Shown: positions 10,653 through 21,862, counted from the first letter of the stretch. The stretch: DNA of 64,000 nt from Budorcas taxicolor (GCF_023091745.1 NC_068924.1:68278832-68342831); one strand, 5' to 3'. Notes: generated by a model from the letters alone, not told the origin. Numbers and translations: made by a program.

Positions 10653-11669
10653 AGGGCGAAGGCTAACAGAGCTTTGCCAAGAGAACACACTGGTCATAGC
10701 AAACACCCTCTTCCAACAACACAAGAGAAGACTCTCTACACATGGACATCACCAGATGGTGAACGCTGAAATCAGATTGATTATATTATTTGCAGCCAAA
10801 GATGGAGAAACTCTATACAGTCAGCAAAAACAAGACCGGGAGGTGACTGTGGCTCAGATCATGAACTCCTTATTGCCAAATTCAGACTGAAATTGGAGAA
10901 AGTAGGGAAAACCAGTAGACCATTCAGGTATGACCTAAATCAAACCCCTTACGATTATACAGTGGAAGTTAGAAATAGATTTAAGGGCCTAGATCTGATA
11001 GACAGAGTGCCTGATGAACTATGGACTGAGGCTTGTGACATTGTACAGGAGGTAGTGGTCAAGACCATCCCCAAGAAAAAGAAATGAAGAAGGCAAAATG
11101 CTTGTCTGAGGAGGCCTTACAAATAGCTGTGAAAAGAAGAGAAGTGAAAGGTAAAAGAAAAAAGGAAAGATACACCCATTTGTATGTAGAGTTCCAAGGA
11201 ATAGCAAGGAGAGATAAGAAAGCCTTCCTCAGTGATCAATGCAAAGAAACAGAGGAAAACAAGAGAATGGGAAAGACTAACTATCTCTTCAAGAAAATTA
11301 GATACCAAGGCAACATTTCATGCAAAGATGGGCACAATAAAGGACAGAAATGGTATGGACCTAACAGAAGCAGAAGATATTAGGAATAGGTGGTAAGAAT
11401 ACACAGAAGAACTATACAAAAAAGATCTTCATGACTCAGATAATCACGATGGTGTGATCACTCATCTAGAGCCAGACACCCTGGAATGTGAAGTCAAGTG
11501 GGCCTTAGGAAGCATCTGCTGGATCATGGAAAAAGCAAGAGAGTTCCAGAAAAACACCTACTTCTGCTTTATTGACTATGCCAAAGCCTTTGACTGTATG
11601 GATCGCAACAAACTGTGGAAAATTCTGATGGAGATGGGAAGACCAGACCACCTGATTTGCCTCCTGTGA
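10653..11669 (+). pseudogene. BovB ORF2 remnant (endonuclease C-terminus to RT)
   Basis: In intact BovB this protein nicks target DNA with an AP-type endonuclease and copies its RNA with a reverse transcriptase. Here four frames carry pieces: LCQENTLVIANTLFQQHKRR near the endonuclease end, KTSRPFRYDLNQTPYDYTVE in the linker, ARRDKKAFLSDQCKETEENK further on, and YFCFIDYAKAFDCMDRNK of the RT. Frameshifts and the deletion at about 11510 remove RT fingers, and the catalytic YADD region is lost in the second deletion. It cannot be active. Confidence 0.9.
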
Positions 11670-11963
11670 AATCTGTATGCAGGTCAGGAACCAACAGTTA
11701 GAACTTGACATGGCCAATACTTTGGCCAACTGATGCAAAGAACTGACTCCATGGCCAAACCCTGATGCTGGGAAAGATTGAAGGTGGGAGGAGAAGGGGC
11801 CAACAGTGGATGAGATTGTTGGATGGGATCACCGACTCGATGAACATGAGTTTAAGCAAACTCCAGGAAATAGTGAAGGACAGGGAGGCCTGGGGTGCTG
11901 TAGTCCATGGGGTTGCAAAGAGTCAGACATGATTCTTTGAACGATTGAACTGAACTGAACTGA
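10653..11963 (+). mobile_element. BovB LINE with two internal deletions
   Basis: The copy starts in the C-terminal part of the endonuclease domain and passes through the linker. It jumps at about 11510 from upstream RT sequence to ICWIMEKAREFQKNT, and jumps again at about 11712 to the 3' region CCAATACTTTGGCC before the GAACT-type end. Flanking ATGCAG (10649-10654, 11963-11968) is only a weak duplication candidate. Confidence 0.93.
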
Positions 11964-12129
11964 TGCAGTTTTAAGTTCCTGTTTTCTCCACTGATAAAAG
12001 AGTTTCCAGAAATTTGGTCATCCTTCTTTTCTGGTATAGAGAGGAATATACCTTTAAAAGGGAGAGTTCCCTAATAAGTATAAATATTTCTTACAAAAGG
12101 TTAACTTTTATTGGTTTTCAGTGCTGCTT

Positions 12130-12440
12130 CATGTGCACTTTTTAAAAATTTTTCTTTAAATTTATTTTTAATTGGAGGACAATTGCTTTACAATCCTGTC
12201 TTGGTTTCTGCCATACAACAATGTGAATCAGACATAAGTATTTGTATGTCCCTTCCTCTTGAATCTCCTTCTCATCCTATATCACATCCCAGCCCACTAG
12301 GTTGTCAGAGAATATTGAGTTTAGCTCCTTGTTTATTCAGCAGCTTCTCACTAGTTACCTATTTAACATATGGTAATGTATATATTTCAATACTACTCTC
12401 TCAAGTAGTCCCACCCTCTTCTTTGGGGAAGATAGTTTTT
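12130..12440 (-). mobile_element. L1 3' UTR fragment, antisense
   Basis: The sequence TAATTGGAGGACAATTGCTT, CTTGGTTTCTGCCATACAAC and TTACCTATTTAACATATGGT is the antisense 3' UTR of an older ruminant L1. No coding part remains. Confidence 0.8.
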
Positions 12441-12594
12441 AATGTAAAGAGTTTACACTTAACAAACTAACAAATACTCAGTATAAAAATATTCACAAAT
12501 GAGAAGTTTTCATTTTTTTAAGACTATATAACAGGGAAATCATCACAAGACTTATTAACAATAAGAAATAAAAAGAAAACATTTTATTTTCAAA

Positions 12595-13200
12595 CCAATA
12601 AAAAACACTATAAAAGAACAATTTGGCTATGTTTCAGAGACCTTAAAATTGTTCATAATATTTGCCCTAGAAATTCCATCTCTAGGTACTGATCCTAAGG
12701 AAATTATTGCATATTGTGTGAAAATCTATCTACAATAATATTCAGCCCAGCATTGTTTATAATAGCAAGACTTTTTAATAATATAAAAATCTCTAATACT
12801 TAAAAAATACTAAAGCAAATTTAATATACCCATATATTTAAATAACATAAAAGTTGGTGACATAGAAGCACACTGTTTGACAAATGAGAAGTTTAAAAAG
12901 CAAGCAATAACAAATTTTGGATAATATATTCCTACTAGGGGAAACACATATATGTAATTACATAGAAAGATTGTGAAAAGATATACTCAAGTATATTAAC
13001 AGTAATTATATTTATGCCATAATTAGTGGTGTTTTGAGAAGGGCATGGCAACCCTCTCCAGTAGTCTTGCCTGGACAATCCCATGGACAAAGAAACCTGG
13101 CAGGCTACAGTCCATAGTGTCACTAAGAGTCAGACATCACTGAAGCGACTTAGCCCAGTGATGTTTACTTTCTTTATTTTCTTATTTTCTAAATCAACAG
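12595..13200 (+). mobile_element. Old L1M fragment, split by Bov-tA
   Basis: GAAATTCCATCTCTAGGTAC, ATCCTAAGGAAATTATTGC and CAGCATTGTTTATAATAGCA are typical of the end of old mammalian L1 ORF2. It continues as a TTTACTTTCTTTATTTTC stretch after the Bov-tA at 13035-13157. Confidence 0.7.
13035..13157 (+). mobile_element. Bov-tA SINE, 5'-truncated
   Basis: Only the BovB-derived half remains (GGGCATGGCAACCCTCTCC to GAAGCGACTTAG). Flanking GTGGTGTTT (13026-13034) and GTGATGTTT (13158-13166) agree at 8 of 9 bases. Confidence 0.85.
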
Positions 13201-13617
13201 TATGAACTGGCTATTGAACAAAATTTCTCTCAACTATCTTCTCTCCACTATCTCTCCACTATCAAGAGTGATTTAAAGAAAAGGTTTGAATCTTATTCAG
13301 AAACCTCCTACCAGGCTTGGTTCTGAGAAATAAGAAAATACCCTTTGAAATAAGAAAAATTAATCCTACCTGATTCCTAGATCCTCTATCCTCAAATCTC
13401 TGGCCATTTTGGAGGAAAACATTCATCTTTTCAAGTGTGAAAAGGGAGACCTTAGGCTACACTGAAGTAAAAATTTATAAGGTACTTCTCTTCAGCATGC
13501 TAGGTAGAAATAAAATGAAAGAGAAATATGTGACAACACTTTTCATTCTGCAAGTTTCTAAAAACAGTGTTTGACCTAAATACTACAAAACTCAAGTTAC
13601 ATTAGAATTCAAATTGA
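13201..13617. other. No recognised element
   Basis: The sequence shows no repeat family or reading frame that I can support. Confidence 0.5.
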
Positions 13618-13938
13618 TTTTTAATTTTCCTTTTTAAATTGGAGGATAATTGCTTTACAATATTGGGTTGGTTTCCGCCACACACTGACATGAGTCATCC
13701 ACAGGTACACATATGTCCCCTTCATCCTGAATCCCTCTCCTGTCTCCCAGCCCATCCCACCCTTCTAAGTTGTCCCAGAGCACTGGGCTGAGCTCCCTGT
13801 GTCACACAGCGTATTCCCATTTGCTATCTATTTTGCATATGCTAATATATATGCTTCAATAACGTTATCTCAGGTTGCCCGCTCTCTCCTTCCCCTACTG
13901 CGTCCACAAGTCTGTTCTTTATGTCTGTGTCTCCATTA
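13618..13938 (-). mobile_element. L1 3' UTR fragment, antisense
   Basis: It has the same antisense L1 3' UTR landmarks as the copy near 12.1 kb (AAATTGGAGGATAATTGC, then TTGTCCCAGAGCACTGGGC), ending at GTCTGTGTCTCC. It is an independent copy. Confidence 0.82.
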
Positions 13939-15006
13939 GAACACAAACTGATTTGATGCTGTGGAAAGATTTGGGGATTTGCTATGTTTGGAAAGGAGCT
14001 GGAATAGGACCATTTTTTCCCTTCAATTTTCAAGCAACACTAAATAAGTGTTTTGGAATGAACCCTATTCACCTTGCTACTCATTTAGCTTATTTTGTTT
14101 GAAAACATTTACATAGTGAAAAGCTGTTAATGGCATCCTGATAACCCTGAAGCTATGAGTAAAGAGATTGCTGCTTTGTGCTAAATGTACATTTTACCCT
14201 CTTCTTCTAAATACCTCTAACGCTAATGACTTTCTTCCTTCTGAAATTCATATTCCTAAGTAATCTGCAAAAGTAGGTAGTCATGGAGGGACAATCTCTA
14301 TTAAAATGAGCTGTCTTCCTCTATCAGCAAATGAAGAGAATTTCATTCAGGGGAAAACAGTTCTATTAAAGGAAATTGAACTAGAAGTTTTCATTGCCTG
14401 CTGGGGCATTGTCTTAGAGGTGATCTACAGGACAGTTGACTCATCAAACTCCCTGTTTTTTTCCTGTTTCTTGTTTCAATGTTCATCGAATTGGCAATTT
14501 TTTTAATAGACACTAATTGAAGAAAAAGCAGAGAGAGGCTAGATGTAAATGTTATTTAAAATTAATGTGTAAACTTAATGTGAATATAGAATATTGTCCT
14601 AATATGTAGCAAAACTTGGTCAAATTAATTTAAATTCAGTCTGTTTTTTTCAACTGTGTTTTATTCTAGTGTACATACTGGGTACTGATTGCAATTTGTG
14701 AGAGGACATTTTTAGGCTTGCATGTCCTGGAAATTGATGTATAGAGTATCGCTGCTATAGAAACATTTTTTTCTTTCATGAAATCCACTGAGACAGGCCT
14801 CACTGGACTGGGTCTAAGATGGGCTGATGTCTATGACTGAAATCTGAAGCCCTATTCTCGTCTCTAGTTGCTTAGTCTATTACAGGGTTCTCTTCGGAGA
14901 GCAAGGTGTACTTTCCTTCTGTTCTTATTTCTCAATATATTTGAGTTTGCTTTAACCTTTTTTTTTTTTTCTCTAAAATTGGGGATAAGATTCCATCCCC
15001 CTTTTA
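13939..15006. other. No recognised element
   Basis: About 1.07 kb without a repeat or convincing coding frame. It contains only short T-runs (for example near 14960). It could hold single-copy sequence suitable for mapping. Confidence 0.5.
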
Positions 15007-15016
15007 AGGTATTTAT

Positions 15017-15230
15017 CAGTGAAAGTGAAGTCGCTCAGTCATGTCCGACTCTTTGCGACCGCATAGATTGTAGCCTACCAGGGTCTTCCTGACATGGGAT
15101 TTCCCAGGCCAAGAATACTGGAGTGGGTTGCTACTTCCTTCTGCAGGAGATCTTCTCAACCCAAGGATTGAACCCGGGTGTCCTGCATTGTAGGCAGACG
15201 CTTTACCATCTGAGCCACCAGGAAAATCTG
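15017..15230 (-). mobile_element. Bov-tA SINE, antisense
   Basis: A perfect 10-bp duplication AGGTATTTAT (15007-15016 and 15231-15240) flanks a full-length antisense Bov-tA with CCAAGGATTGAACCCGGG as the antisense tRNA box. Confidence 0.94.
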
Positions 15231-15384
15231 AGGTATTTATAGTAATGACCAAATCCAAGTCTCTACATGTGAAATAGACCTCAGGGTTTTGCCTAACAAT
15301 GAGAAAAAGGGTTTCTCATACTATGATCTGCAAAACAGTAGTGGTTTCTGATGGGCCATAAAGTATTAGTCTGTAGAATATGCG

Positions 15385-15480
15385 TGTGTAAATACATAAA
15401 TATATATAAATCATATATAATTAATATAATATATATTATCTATGCTATTTATATATAAAATTTGTGTTTATAATACATAA
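15385..15480. repeat. AT-rich low-complexity tract
   Basis: Interrupted TA, ATAA and TATAT repeats without clear period. It precedes the chimeric BovB insertion. Confidence 0.85.
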
Positions 15481-15490
15481 CATAATACTT

Positions 15491-16586
15491 GGTGGTGGTG
15501 GTTCTTGCTCCGTTCAGTTCAGTCGCTCAGTTGTGTCTGACTCTTTGTGACCCCCATGAATCGCAGCACACCAGGCCTCTCTGTCCATCACCAACTCCCG
15601 GAGTTCGCTCAAATTCACGTCCATCGAGTGGGTGATGCCATCCAGCCATCTCATCCTCGGTCGTCCCCTTCTCCTCCTGCCCCCAATCCCTCCCAGCATC
15701 AGAGTCTTTCCAAAGAGTCAACTCTTCACATGAGGTGGCCAAAGTATTGGAGTTTCAGCTTTAGCATCATTCCTTCCAAAGAACACCCAAGACTGATCTC
15801 CTTTAGAATGGACTGGTTGAATCTCCTTGCAGTCCAAGGGACTCTGAAGAGTCCTCTCCAACACCACAGTTCAAAAGCATCAATTCTTCGGTGCTCAGCT
15901 TTCTTCACAGTCCAACTCTCACATCCATACATGACCACTGGAAAAATCATAGCCTTAACTAGACGGACCTTTGTTGGCAAGGTAATGTCTCTGCTTTTGA
16001 GTATGCTATCTAGGTTGATCATAACTTTCCTTCCAAGGAGTAAGCATCTTTTAATTTCATGGCTGCAATCACCATCTGCAGTGATTTGGGAGCCCCCCAA
16101 AATAAAGTCTGACACTGCTTCCACTGTTTCCCCATCTATTTGCCATGAAGTGATGGGACCAGATGCCATGATCTTCATTTTCTGAATACTGAGCTTTAAG
16201 CCAGCTATTTCACTCTCCTCTTTCACTTTCATCAGGAAGCTTTTTAGTTCCTCTTCACTTTCTGCCATAAAAGTGGTGTCTTCTGCATATCTGAGGTTAT
16301 TGATATTTCTCCTGGAAATGTTGATTCCAGCTTGTGCTTCTTCCATCCCAGCGTTTTTTATGGTGTACTTTGCATATATGTTAAATAAGCAGGGATCATG
16401 TCCAACTCTGTGATCCCATGGACTGTAGCCCATCAGGTTCCTCTGTACACAAAAGGCAAGTTTACTGGAGTAAGTTGCCATTTCCTTCCAGGGGCCCTTC
16501 CTGACCCAGGAATCGAACCTGTGTCTCCTGAGTTGTCTGCACTGGCAGGCAGATTTTTTACCACTGAGCCACCTGGGAAGCCCAGT
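15491..16586 (-). mobile_element. Chimeric retrocopy: Bov-tA 5' part joined to BovB 3' part
   Basis: On the minus strand a Bov-tA head and body (16583-16394) run directly into BovB from the PCLFN box to the 3' end (16393-15512), then a short CCACCACCACC-rich tail. One 9-bp duplication ATAATACTT (15482-15490 and 16587-16595) flanks the whole unit, and neither part shows its own. This fits a template switch during reverse transcription. Confidence 0.7.
15726..16481 (-). pseudogene. BovB RT remnant in frame with SINE-derived codons
   Basis: The minus strand stays open for 251 codons. Residues 1-30 are translated SINE sequence. From PCLFN onward the frame is BovB reverse transcriptase, including the end of the palm and the conserved MYGCESWTVKKAEHRRIDAF region. 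The catalytic box at residues 65-68 is YAED instead of YADD, so a metal-binding aspartate is lost. The start Met is a chance codon in the SINE. Upstream fingers and endonuclease are absent, so no function is expected. Confidence 0.85.
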
Positions 16587-16656
16587 ATAATACTTAAATA
16601 ATAATAAATATACAATTTAATATATCCATACTAAATTATATATATATATATACTAT

Positions 16657-16862
16657 GAAAATGAAAAGTGAAAGTGTTAGTCACTCAATAATGTCCAACT
16701 CTCTGTGACCTTCCAGGCTCCTCTGTCCATGGAATTCTCCAGGCAAGAACACTAGAGTGAGTAGCATTTCCTTCTTCAGGGAATCTTCCTGGCCCAGGGA
16801 TCAAACTCTGGTCTCCTGCATTACAGACAGATTTTTTACTGTCTGAGCCTCCAGGGAAGCCA
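16657..16862 (-). mobile_element. Bov-tA SINE, antisense, between AT repeats
   Basis: A full-length antisense copy. TATATACTAT at 16647-16656 and 16865-16874 is a probable target duplication, though the region is TA-rich and chance agreement is possible. Confidence 0.88.
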
Positions 16863-16874
16863 TGTATATACTAT

Positions 16875-17445
16875 ATATGCATATATATAATTTTCCAACA
16901 AATTTGAAAAAAAAAGATTTTTTTATGAATTTTCCCCCCAGATGTTCCATTACAATTTTCATAATTTTCAACTTTTAAGTGTTATTCATATATAAAAGTA
17001 CATGACAAGTACTTTTCTGGTTAAGTCATCTCACCTGAGGTGTATTTAACAGAGGAGTGGGTGTTTTCCTTCATATTTCAATTTATTTTACATGTTTCTC
17101 TGCACTAATATGAGTTTTAATTGTTTTTGTTATAAATACTGTAACTTGAATGTCCTCTTTCAGCTTCATCAGTTATATGAACCCTATCTTTTAAAATTTT
17201 AAAGTAAAAACATATATGTTCAGTTTTGCTTAAAAACTTGATTGAGGTATACTGTTTTGTTTAAAAATTTTACCTAAATTTGAAAGCTTTACTCACTATT
17301 TCACAAAATTTTATAATTAGAAAATTAGTCTAAGCTCCAGATTTTTAAGACGCAAAATCCTATAAGATCAAACTCTTCATTTATTTATTCAGAAGGAGCA
17401 GTAGTGGCAAGGAACACATTTTTGACCTGATTTGGGGTTTATAAT
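16875..17445. other. AT-rich sequence, no recognised element
   Basis: No reading frame or identifiable repeat. Short A, T and C runs (16905-16936) are present. Confidence 0.5.
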
Positions 17446-17653
17446 GTAGCTCAGTCATGCAGTCGTGTTTCATTCTTTGTGACCCGATAGACTGCTGCCC
17501 ACCAGGCTTCTCTGTCCATGGGATTTTTCATGTAAGAATACTGGTGTGGGTTGCCATTTCCTCCTCCAGGGAATCTTTCCAGCCCAGGGATTGAACCCAG
17601 GTCTCCTGCATTGGCAAGCAGATTCTTTACCACTGAGCCACCAGGGAAGCCCT
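17446..17653 (-). mobile_element. Bov-tA SINE, antisense
   Basis: A full antisense copy with CCAGGGATTGAACCCAGG as the antisense tRNA box, ending GGGAAGCCC at 17653. It lies at the left edge of a long L2. Confidence 0.92.
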
Positions 17654-19017
17654 TATTTATTCAACAAATATTATTTTGAGCACCCGTGATGTGGCAAAAC
17701 TAATGCTTGGGATGCATATAAAAAGTACACATATTACGTAGTCAATTGGAAAGTCAATGTTATGGTTTAAAAAAAGTGGGGGACAAACAAGTTCATAGTG
17801 ATTGAAAGTGAAGAATTAGGAACATGTACAACTTTAAATAGAATTATCAAAAGAGACCTCATTGAACAGATGACAACTGGGGGAGAGGGAAACTTGAAAG
17901 ATTCAGTCGTGTAGTTATCTAGGGAAGAATATTCTATGCTAGGAAACCAATCAAAGCAAAGACAGTAAAATGAGAGCATCTAAGATATATTTGAGAACAA
18001 GCAAGAATATAGCTGAAGCATATGAAGTAAACAGTGAGTACCAGAAGGTAAGAAAGATTATGCACATTACTCGGTAGCTGACAGATCATGTGGAGACTTA
18101 TGGACCATTATAAGAACTATATGAAATGGGGAGCTATTACAGAGTTTGGTAAAAAAAAAAAAAAAAAGAAAGAAACATGATCAACCTTATATTTTAAATG
18201 TTGCTTTAGCTGCTATGTTGAGAATTATTTGGAAGTGGGAGAGAGGTGATATAAAATCAGGGAGGCTGGTAGAACACTATTGCAATAATTCAGCAAGAAA
18301 TGAGGGTAACTTCAAACTTGGACCAGAGTGGTAATAAATTGATGGTCAAAAGTAATCAGACTTTGAATATATTCTGCTGTTCCTGCTAGACTGGATGTAG
18401 GATCAGAAAAGAAGCAATCAGAGATCATGCCAAGATTTTTGGCCTAATCAAGTGGAAGGATGGAGTAATCACCAGTTCGGTTGTGTGGGTAGAGCAGATT
18501 TGGGGGACAGCCATAGTTAGCAAAGAAAAATGGATGATACTCTATTAAAATTGGATTTCAGACAATATTTGGAATATACTTGTATTAAGAAAAAAACAAA
18601 GTGATATTCTTTTCTGAAATTCAAGTTTAACTAGGTGTCATATTTTATCTGGCAACCCTAAGTGATGAGATAATTAGAAGTTTGGTTTTGAATATAATGA
18701 ATTTAAGATCACTATTAACTATCCCAGGGGAGATACTAGTTGGCAGTTGAATATATGAGTACAGAGATGCCTGAAGATGTAAGCTCAGCATATTCAAAGC
18801 TATGAGATTAAATGAAGTCAATGGTGAAATGAGTGAAGAGAGGGAAGAAATGAGAACAAGGACCCTGAAAATTAAATTGCAAGGATAGAAAAGAAGTTAG
18901 TAAATGATCCTGATAAAAAACAACCAGTAGTAAAGGGCATTACCAGGAGGAAAGCCAGAAGGTACAGCTGTATCTTGGAAGGCAAGTGAAGAAAGAGCAT
19001 CAAGGAGACATCAAGCT

Positions 19018-19162
19018 TGACTTCTCTGACAGTGGTTAAGAATATGCCTTGCAATGCAGGGAATGTGGGTTTGAAACGAAAGGTCCCACAAAATGCAGTG
19101 AAGATCTTGCATGTCACAATTACAACCTTGTGCAGCCAAATAAATATATTTTTAAAATCCTT
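19018..19162 (+). mobile_element. CHR-2-like SINE nested in L2
   Basis: A diverged tRNA head (TGACAGTGGTTAAGAATATG, GCAATGCAGGGAATGTGGG) is followed by an AAATAAATATATTTTTAAA tail. L2 sequence continues on both sides. Confidence 0.7.
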
Positions 19163-19449
19163 TGGAAAAAGAGTCATCAACTATACCAGGAGCTGCTGAC
19201 TGGCCAAATAAGATGAGGACTTGGTGTTCTTTGGATTTAACCTGGTAGAGGTGAGGGAAGACATTGATAAGACACTTTTTCGCTATTTGCTGGGATGAAG
19301 GTCTCAGTGGAATAAATTTGAGAGAAAGTGGAAGAACAGAAGCTGGAAACAGCATGTCAAGTAGCTTTTTATGAGATGCTTTGCTACAAAAAAAGGGGGG
19401 GAAAAAGAAGAAATGAGGCAATAGCAGATGAAGTGGGATCATGAAGGTG

Positions 19450-19492
19450 TCATTTATTCATTCACTCACTCACTCACTTATTCATTCATTTT
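19450..19492. repeat. Short (CACT)n/(ATTC)n tandem tract
   Basis: A TCATTTATTCATTCACTCAC-type tract with four-base periodicity lies within or at the end of the L2 region. Confidence 0.8.
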
Positions 19493-19744
19493 AGCTTAGG
19501 GAAATCACACCATGTATGTCTACTGATTGTAACGATCTGGAAAGGAAAGGGGCAAGTTGGTGGAACTATCCTCTAGAGTAGGAGAGAGAACGTAGGATAT
19601 GATTGTTATGTGGAAAGGGCTGACTTTATGTAGATGGATGGACCATTCATTTACCTTAACAGATGGGTAAGTAGAGTATAAATGTGCAGATATTGATGGT
19701 AGGTGGGATGGTGGGAGACTGTGCTAGTTCTCTTGGGACTGTTT

Positions 19745-20100
19745 TATTTTCTTCGTGGTGTAGTTGCTTTATAATGTTGTATTGATTTCTACTGCACAAT
19801 GAAGTGAGTCAGCCACATGTACACATACCCTCCCTCTTAAGCCTGCCTCCAACCCCCTGCCTCTATCCCACCCATCCAGGTCATTGCAGAGCACCAAGCT
19901 GAGCTCCCTTGTGCTATCCAGCAAGCTCCCACTGGATATTTTACACGTGGTAGGGTATGTATGTCAGTCCAACCTCCCAATTCATCCCACCGCCTCTTTC
20001 CCTCCTCGGGTCCACAAGTCCGTTCTCTACACCTGTGTCTCTATTCCTGCCCTGAACATGGGTTCATCTGTTCCATTTTTCTAGATTCCAAATATGTGCT
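19745..20100 (-). mobile_element. L1 3' UTR fragment, antisense
   Basis: The antisense L1 3' UTR (TAGTTGCTTTATAATGTTGT, GCCACATGTACACATACCC, GTGTCTCTATTCCTGCCC) is cut on the right by the adjoining Bov-tA. Confidence 0.8.
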
Positions 20101-20306
20101 AGTGAAGTTGCTCAGTCGTGTCTGACTCTTTGTGACCCCATGGACTGTAGCCTACCTGGCTCCTCTGTCCATGGGATTTTCCAGGCAATAGTACTGGAGT
20201 GGATTGCCATTTCCTTCTCCAGGAGATTTTCCTGACCCAGGGATCGAACCCAGGTCTCCCGCATTGTAGACAGACGCTTTACTGTCTGAGCCACCAGGGA
20301 AGTCCC
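20101..20306 (-). mobile_element. Bov-tA SINE, antisense
   Basis: A well-preserved full-length antisense copy (GTGAAGTTGCTCAGTCGTG to ACCAGGGAAGTCCC), wedged between an L1 fragment and a CHR SINE. Confidence 0.94.
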
Positions 20307-20433
20307 TAAAGTCTTAATTGAGTTTGTTACAATATTGCTTCTGTTTGATGTTTTGGTTTTTCTGGCCAGGAGGCGTGTGGGGATCTTAGTTCCTTGACCA
20401 GGGATCGAACCCATACTCACTGCAATGGAAGGT
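20307..20433 (-). mobile_element. CHR-type SINE, antisense
   Basis: AATTGAGTTTGTTACAATAT, TTTTGGTTTTTCTGGCC and CCAGGGATCGAACCCATA are an antisense CHR SINE. The tRNA 5' end has decayed after AATGGAAGG. Confidence 0.78.
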
Positions 20434-21385
20434 AAAGTTTTATTTGGTTAAGATTAAGAAGCAAGCTTATCAACTAAGAATAGCGATGGAGGAAATGGTG
20501 TCAGAAGTTTGAAGAGAAGGTGTGAAACACATATAGGAGAATGGGAGAAGGACCAGTCTAAGGAGCTATGATTGCCTGACAGAATTAATGTACTACTTGA
20601 GGTTTGAGCTCATGCCTGTAAAATATGGCCAAGTAGCACGATTATGTGATTTCCCTCAACAGAATCATGTGTAGAGGTGCAAGAATAAGAGATACAAATT
20701 TAACTATTGTTGTGGCTTTGCTAAGGGAAAATCACAAAAGAAAGGAAAGAGGGAAGATATTGAGGAAATATGCAAAATTGTATTGCCACTTGGGACTAGA
20801 GAGTATTAGGAACCTATTCACTGTTACTTGAAAAGCTGAAGCATCCACACTTTCAATTTTGAGTGTGACTGTACTAGTTGACTTAGTAGCTGAAAGAGTA
20901 ATGTGAATGGTCTTAAGGAGGAAACTGTTCTTCATTCCTTAGACTACGGTTTACATAATTTTCCAGAATGATTCAATAGGGCCATGTCCCTATTTCTGAT
21001 AATATGTTATTTTCAAATTGAATTTTCTAATTAATAGAATTGAAAGCCAATTTTAAAAAAGGCTGGATGTGAAATTAGAATCTAGATGTCTAAATGTAAA
21101 GTCTTGATGTAAAATTCCATGATTTAAGCTTTCCATCATTTAACAAAATGTAATAGGCTGCTAAATAATTGCAAACAGTAGTTTCTCTAAGGTAAATGAA
21201 ATATAATAATAGTGCTTATCATTTAACATTGTATTATTGTTTTATATTTTGCATTATTGTTTTACTTTAAAATATTGTGTTTTATTATTTTAAATTCTGA
21301 TGAATTTTTCTTTAAAATTTTATGAAAATTCAATGTGGTGCATGTTCAATGAATGCCTATTTTACTATCCATAGATGCAAATTTT
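20434..21385. other. No recognised element
   Basis: About 950 bp of AT-rich sequence without an identifiable repeat or coding frame. Confidence 0.5.
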
Positions 21386-21402
21386 TGTAATATACTATTT
21401 TA

Positions 21403-21634
21403 CATATTTTTTAATATGTATTTATTTGGCTTCCTCGGATCTTTGCTGCATCATGCAAGATCTTTCATCACAGCATGCAGACTCTCCAGTTATGGCCCAC
21501 AGGCTCTCTAGTTGTGACCCATGGGCTTAGTTGCCCCATAGCATGTGGGACCTCAGTTCTCTGACCAGGGATTGAACCCATGTCCCCTGCATTGCAAGGT
21601 GGATTCCTAACCACTGGACCACCAGGGAAATTCC
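21403..21634 (-). mobile_element. CHR-1-like SINE, antisense
   Basis: A 17-bp duplication (TGTAATATACTATTTTA at 21386-21402, with one mismatch at 21635-21651) flanks an antisense CHR SINE ending CCACTGGACCACCAGGGAAA. The intact duplication makes it relatively young. Confidence 0.9.
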
Positions 21635-21862
21635 TGTAGTATACTATTTTATGCATGCCTCACAGATAATATTATTCACTTCCATAAATTTAGTTTCTAT
21701 TTGTCTATATTTCCTACATTCATATGGTCACCCCAGATGTTTCTTTTGAACTGCAGACCCATCTATTTAAATACTCACTTGACTTCTTCATTTGGTTGCC
21801 TCATGGGCTTCTCTCATTATGTCCAGATTTGATCACTGGATTGCTTCAATCATCTACCAAGT

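Larger units (their letters stand above)
17654..19735 (-). mobile_element. Long antisense L2 LINE, split by a CHR SINE
   Basis: The left end reads TTATTTATTCAACAAATATT, the antisense L2 3' terminus. To the right come landmarks of the antisense L2 reverse transcriptase region: GACCATTATAAGAACTATAT, GCTGCTATGTTGAGAATTAT, GGACCAGAGTGGT, ATTTTTGGCC and AAATAAGATGAGGACTTGG. A CHR SINE lies at 19018-19162 and an A-run at 18151-18167. The limit on the right is uncertain. The frame is decayed and no RT motif is readable. Confidence 0.75.

Noticed and set aside
15547..16185. 212-codon plus-strand frame beginning MTPMNRSTPGLSVHHQLPEF
   Set aside because: It is the antisense shadow of BovB RT. The same shadow recurs at 37257, 58780, 59335, 61477 and 63484.
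15726..16481. 251-codon open frame as a possible host gene
   Set aside because: It is BovB reverse transcriptase plus SINE codons with a damaged catalytic box.
17378..17665. TTATTTATTCA on both sides of the Bov-tA at 17446-17653 as a target duplication
   Set aside because: The left copy lies more than 50 bp from the SINE border, and the right copy is the normal start of antisense L2.
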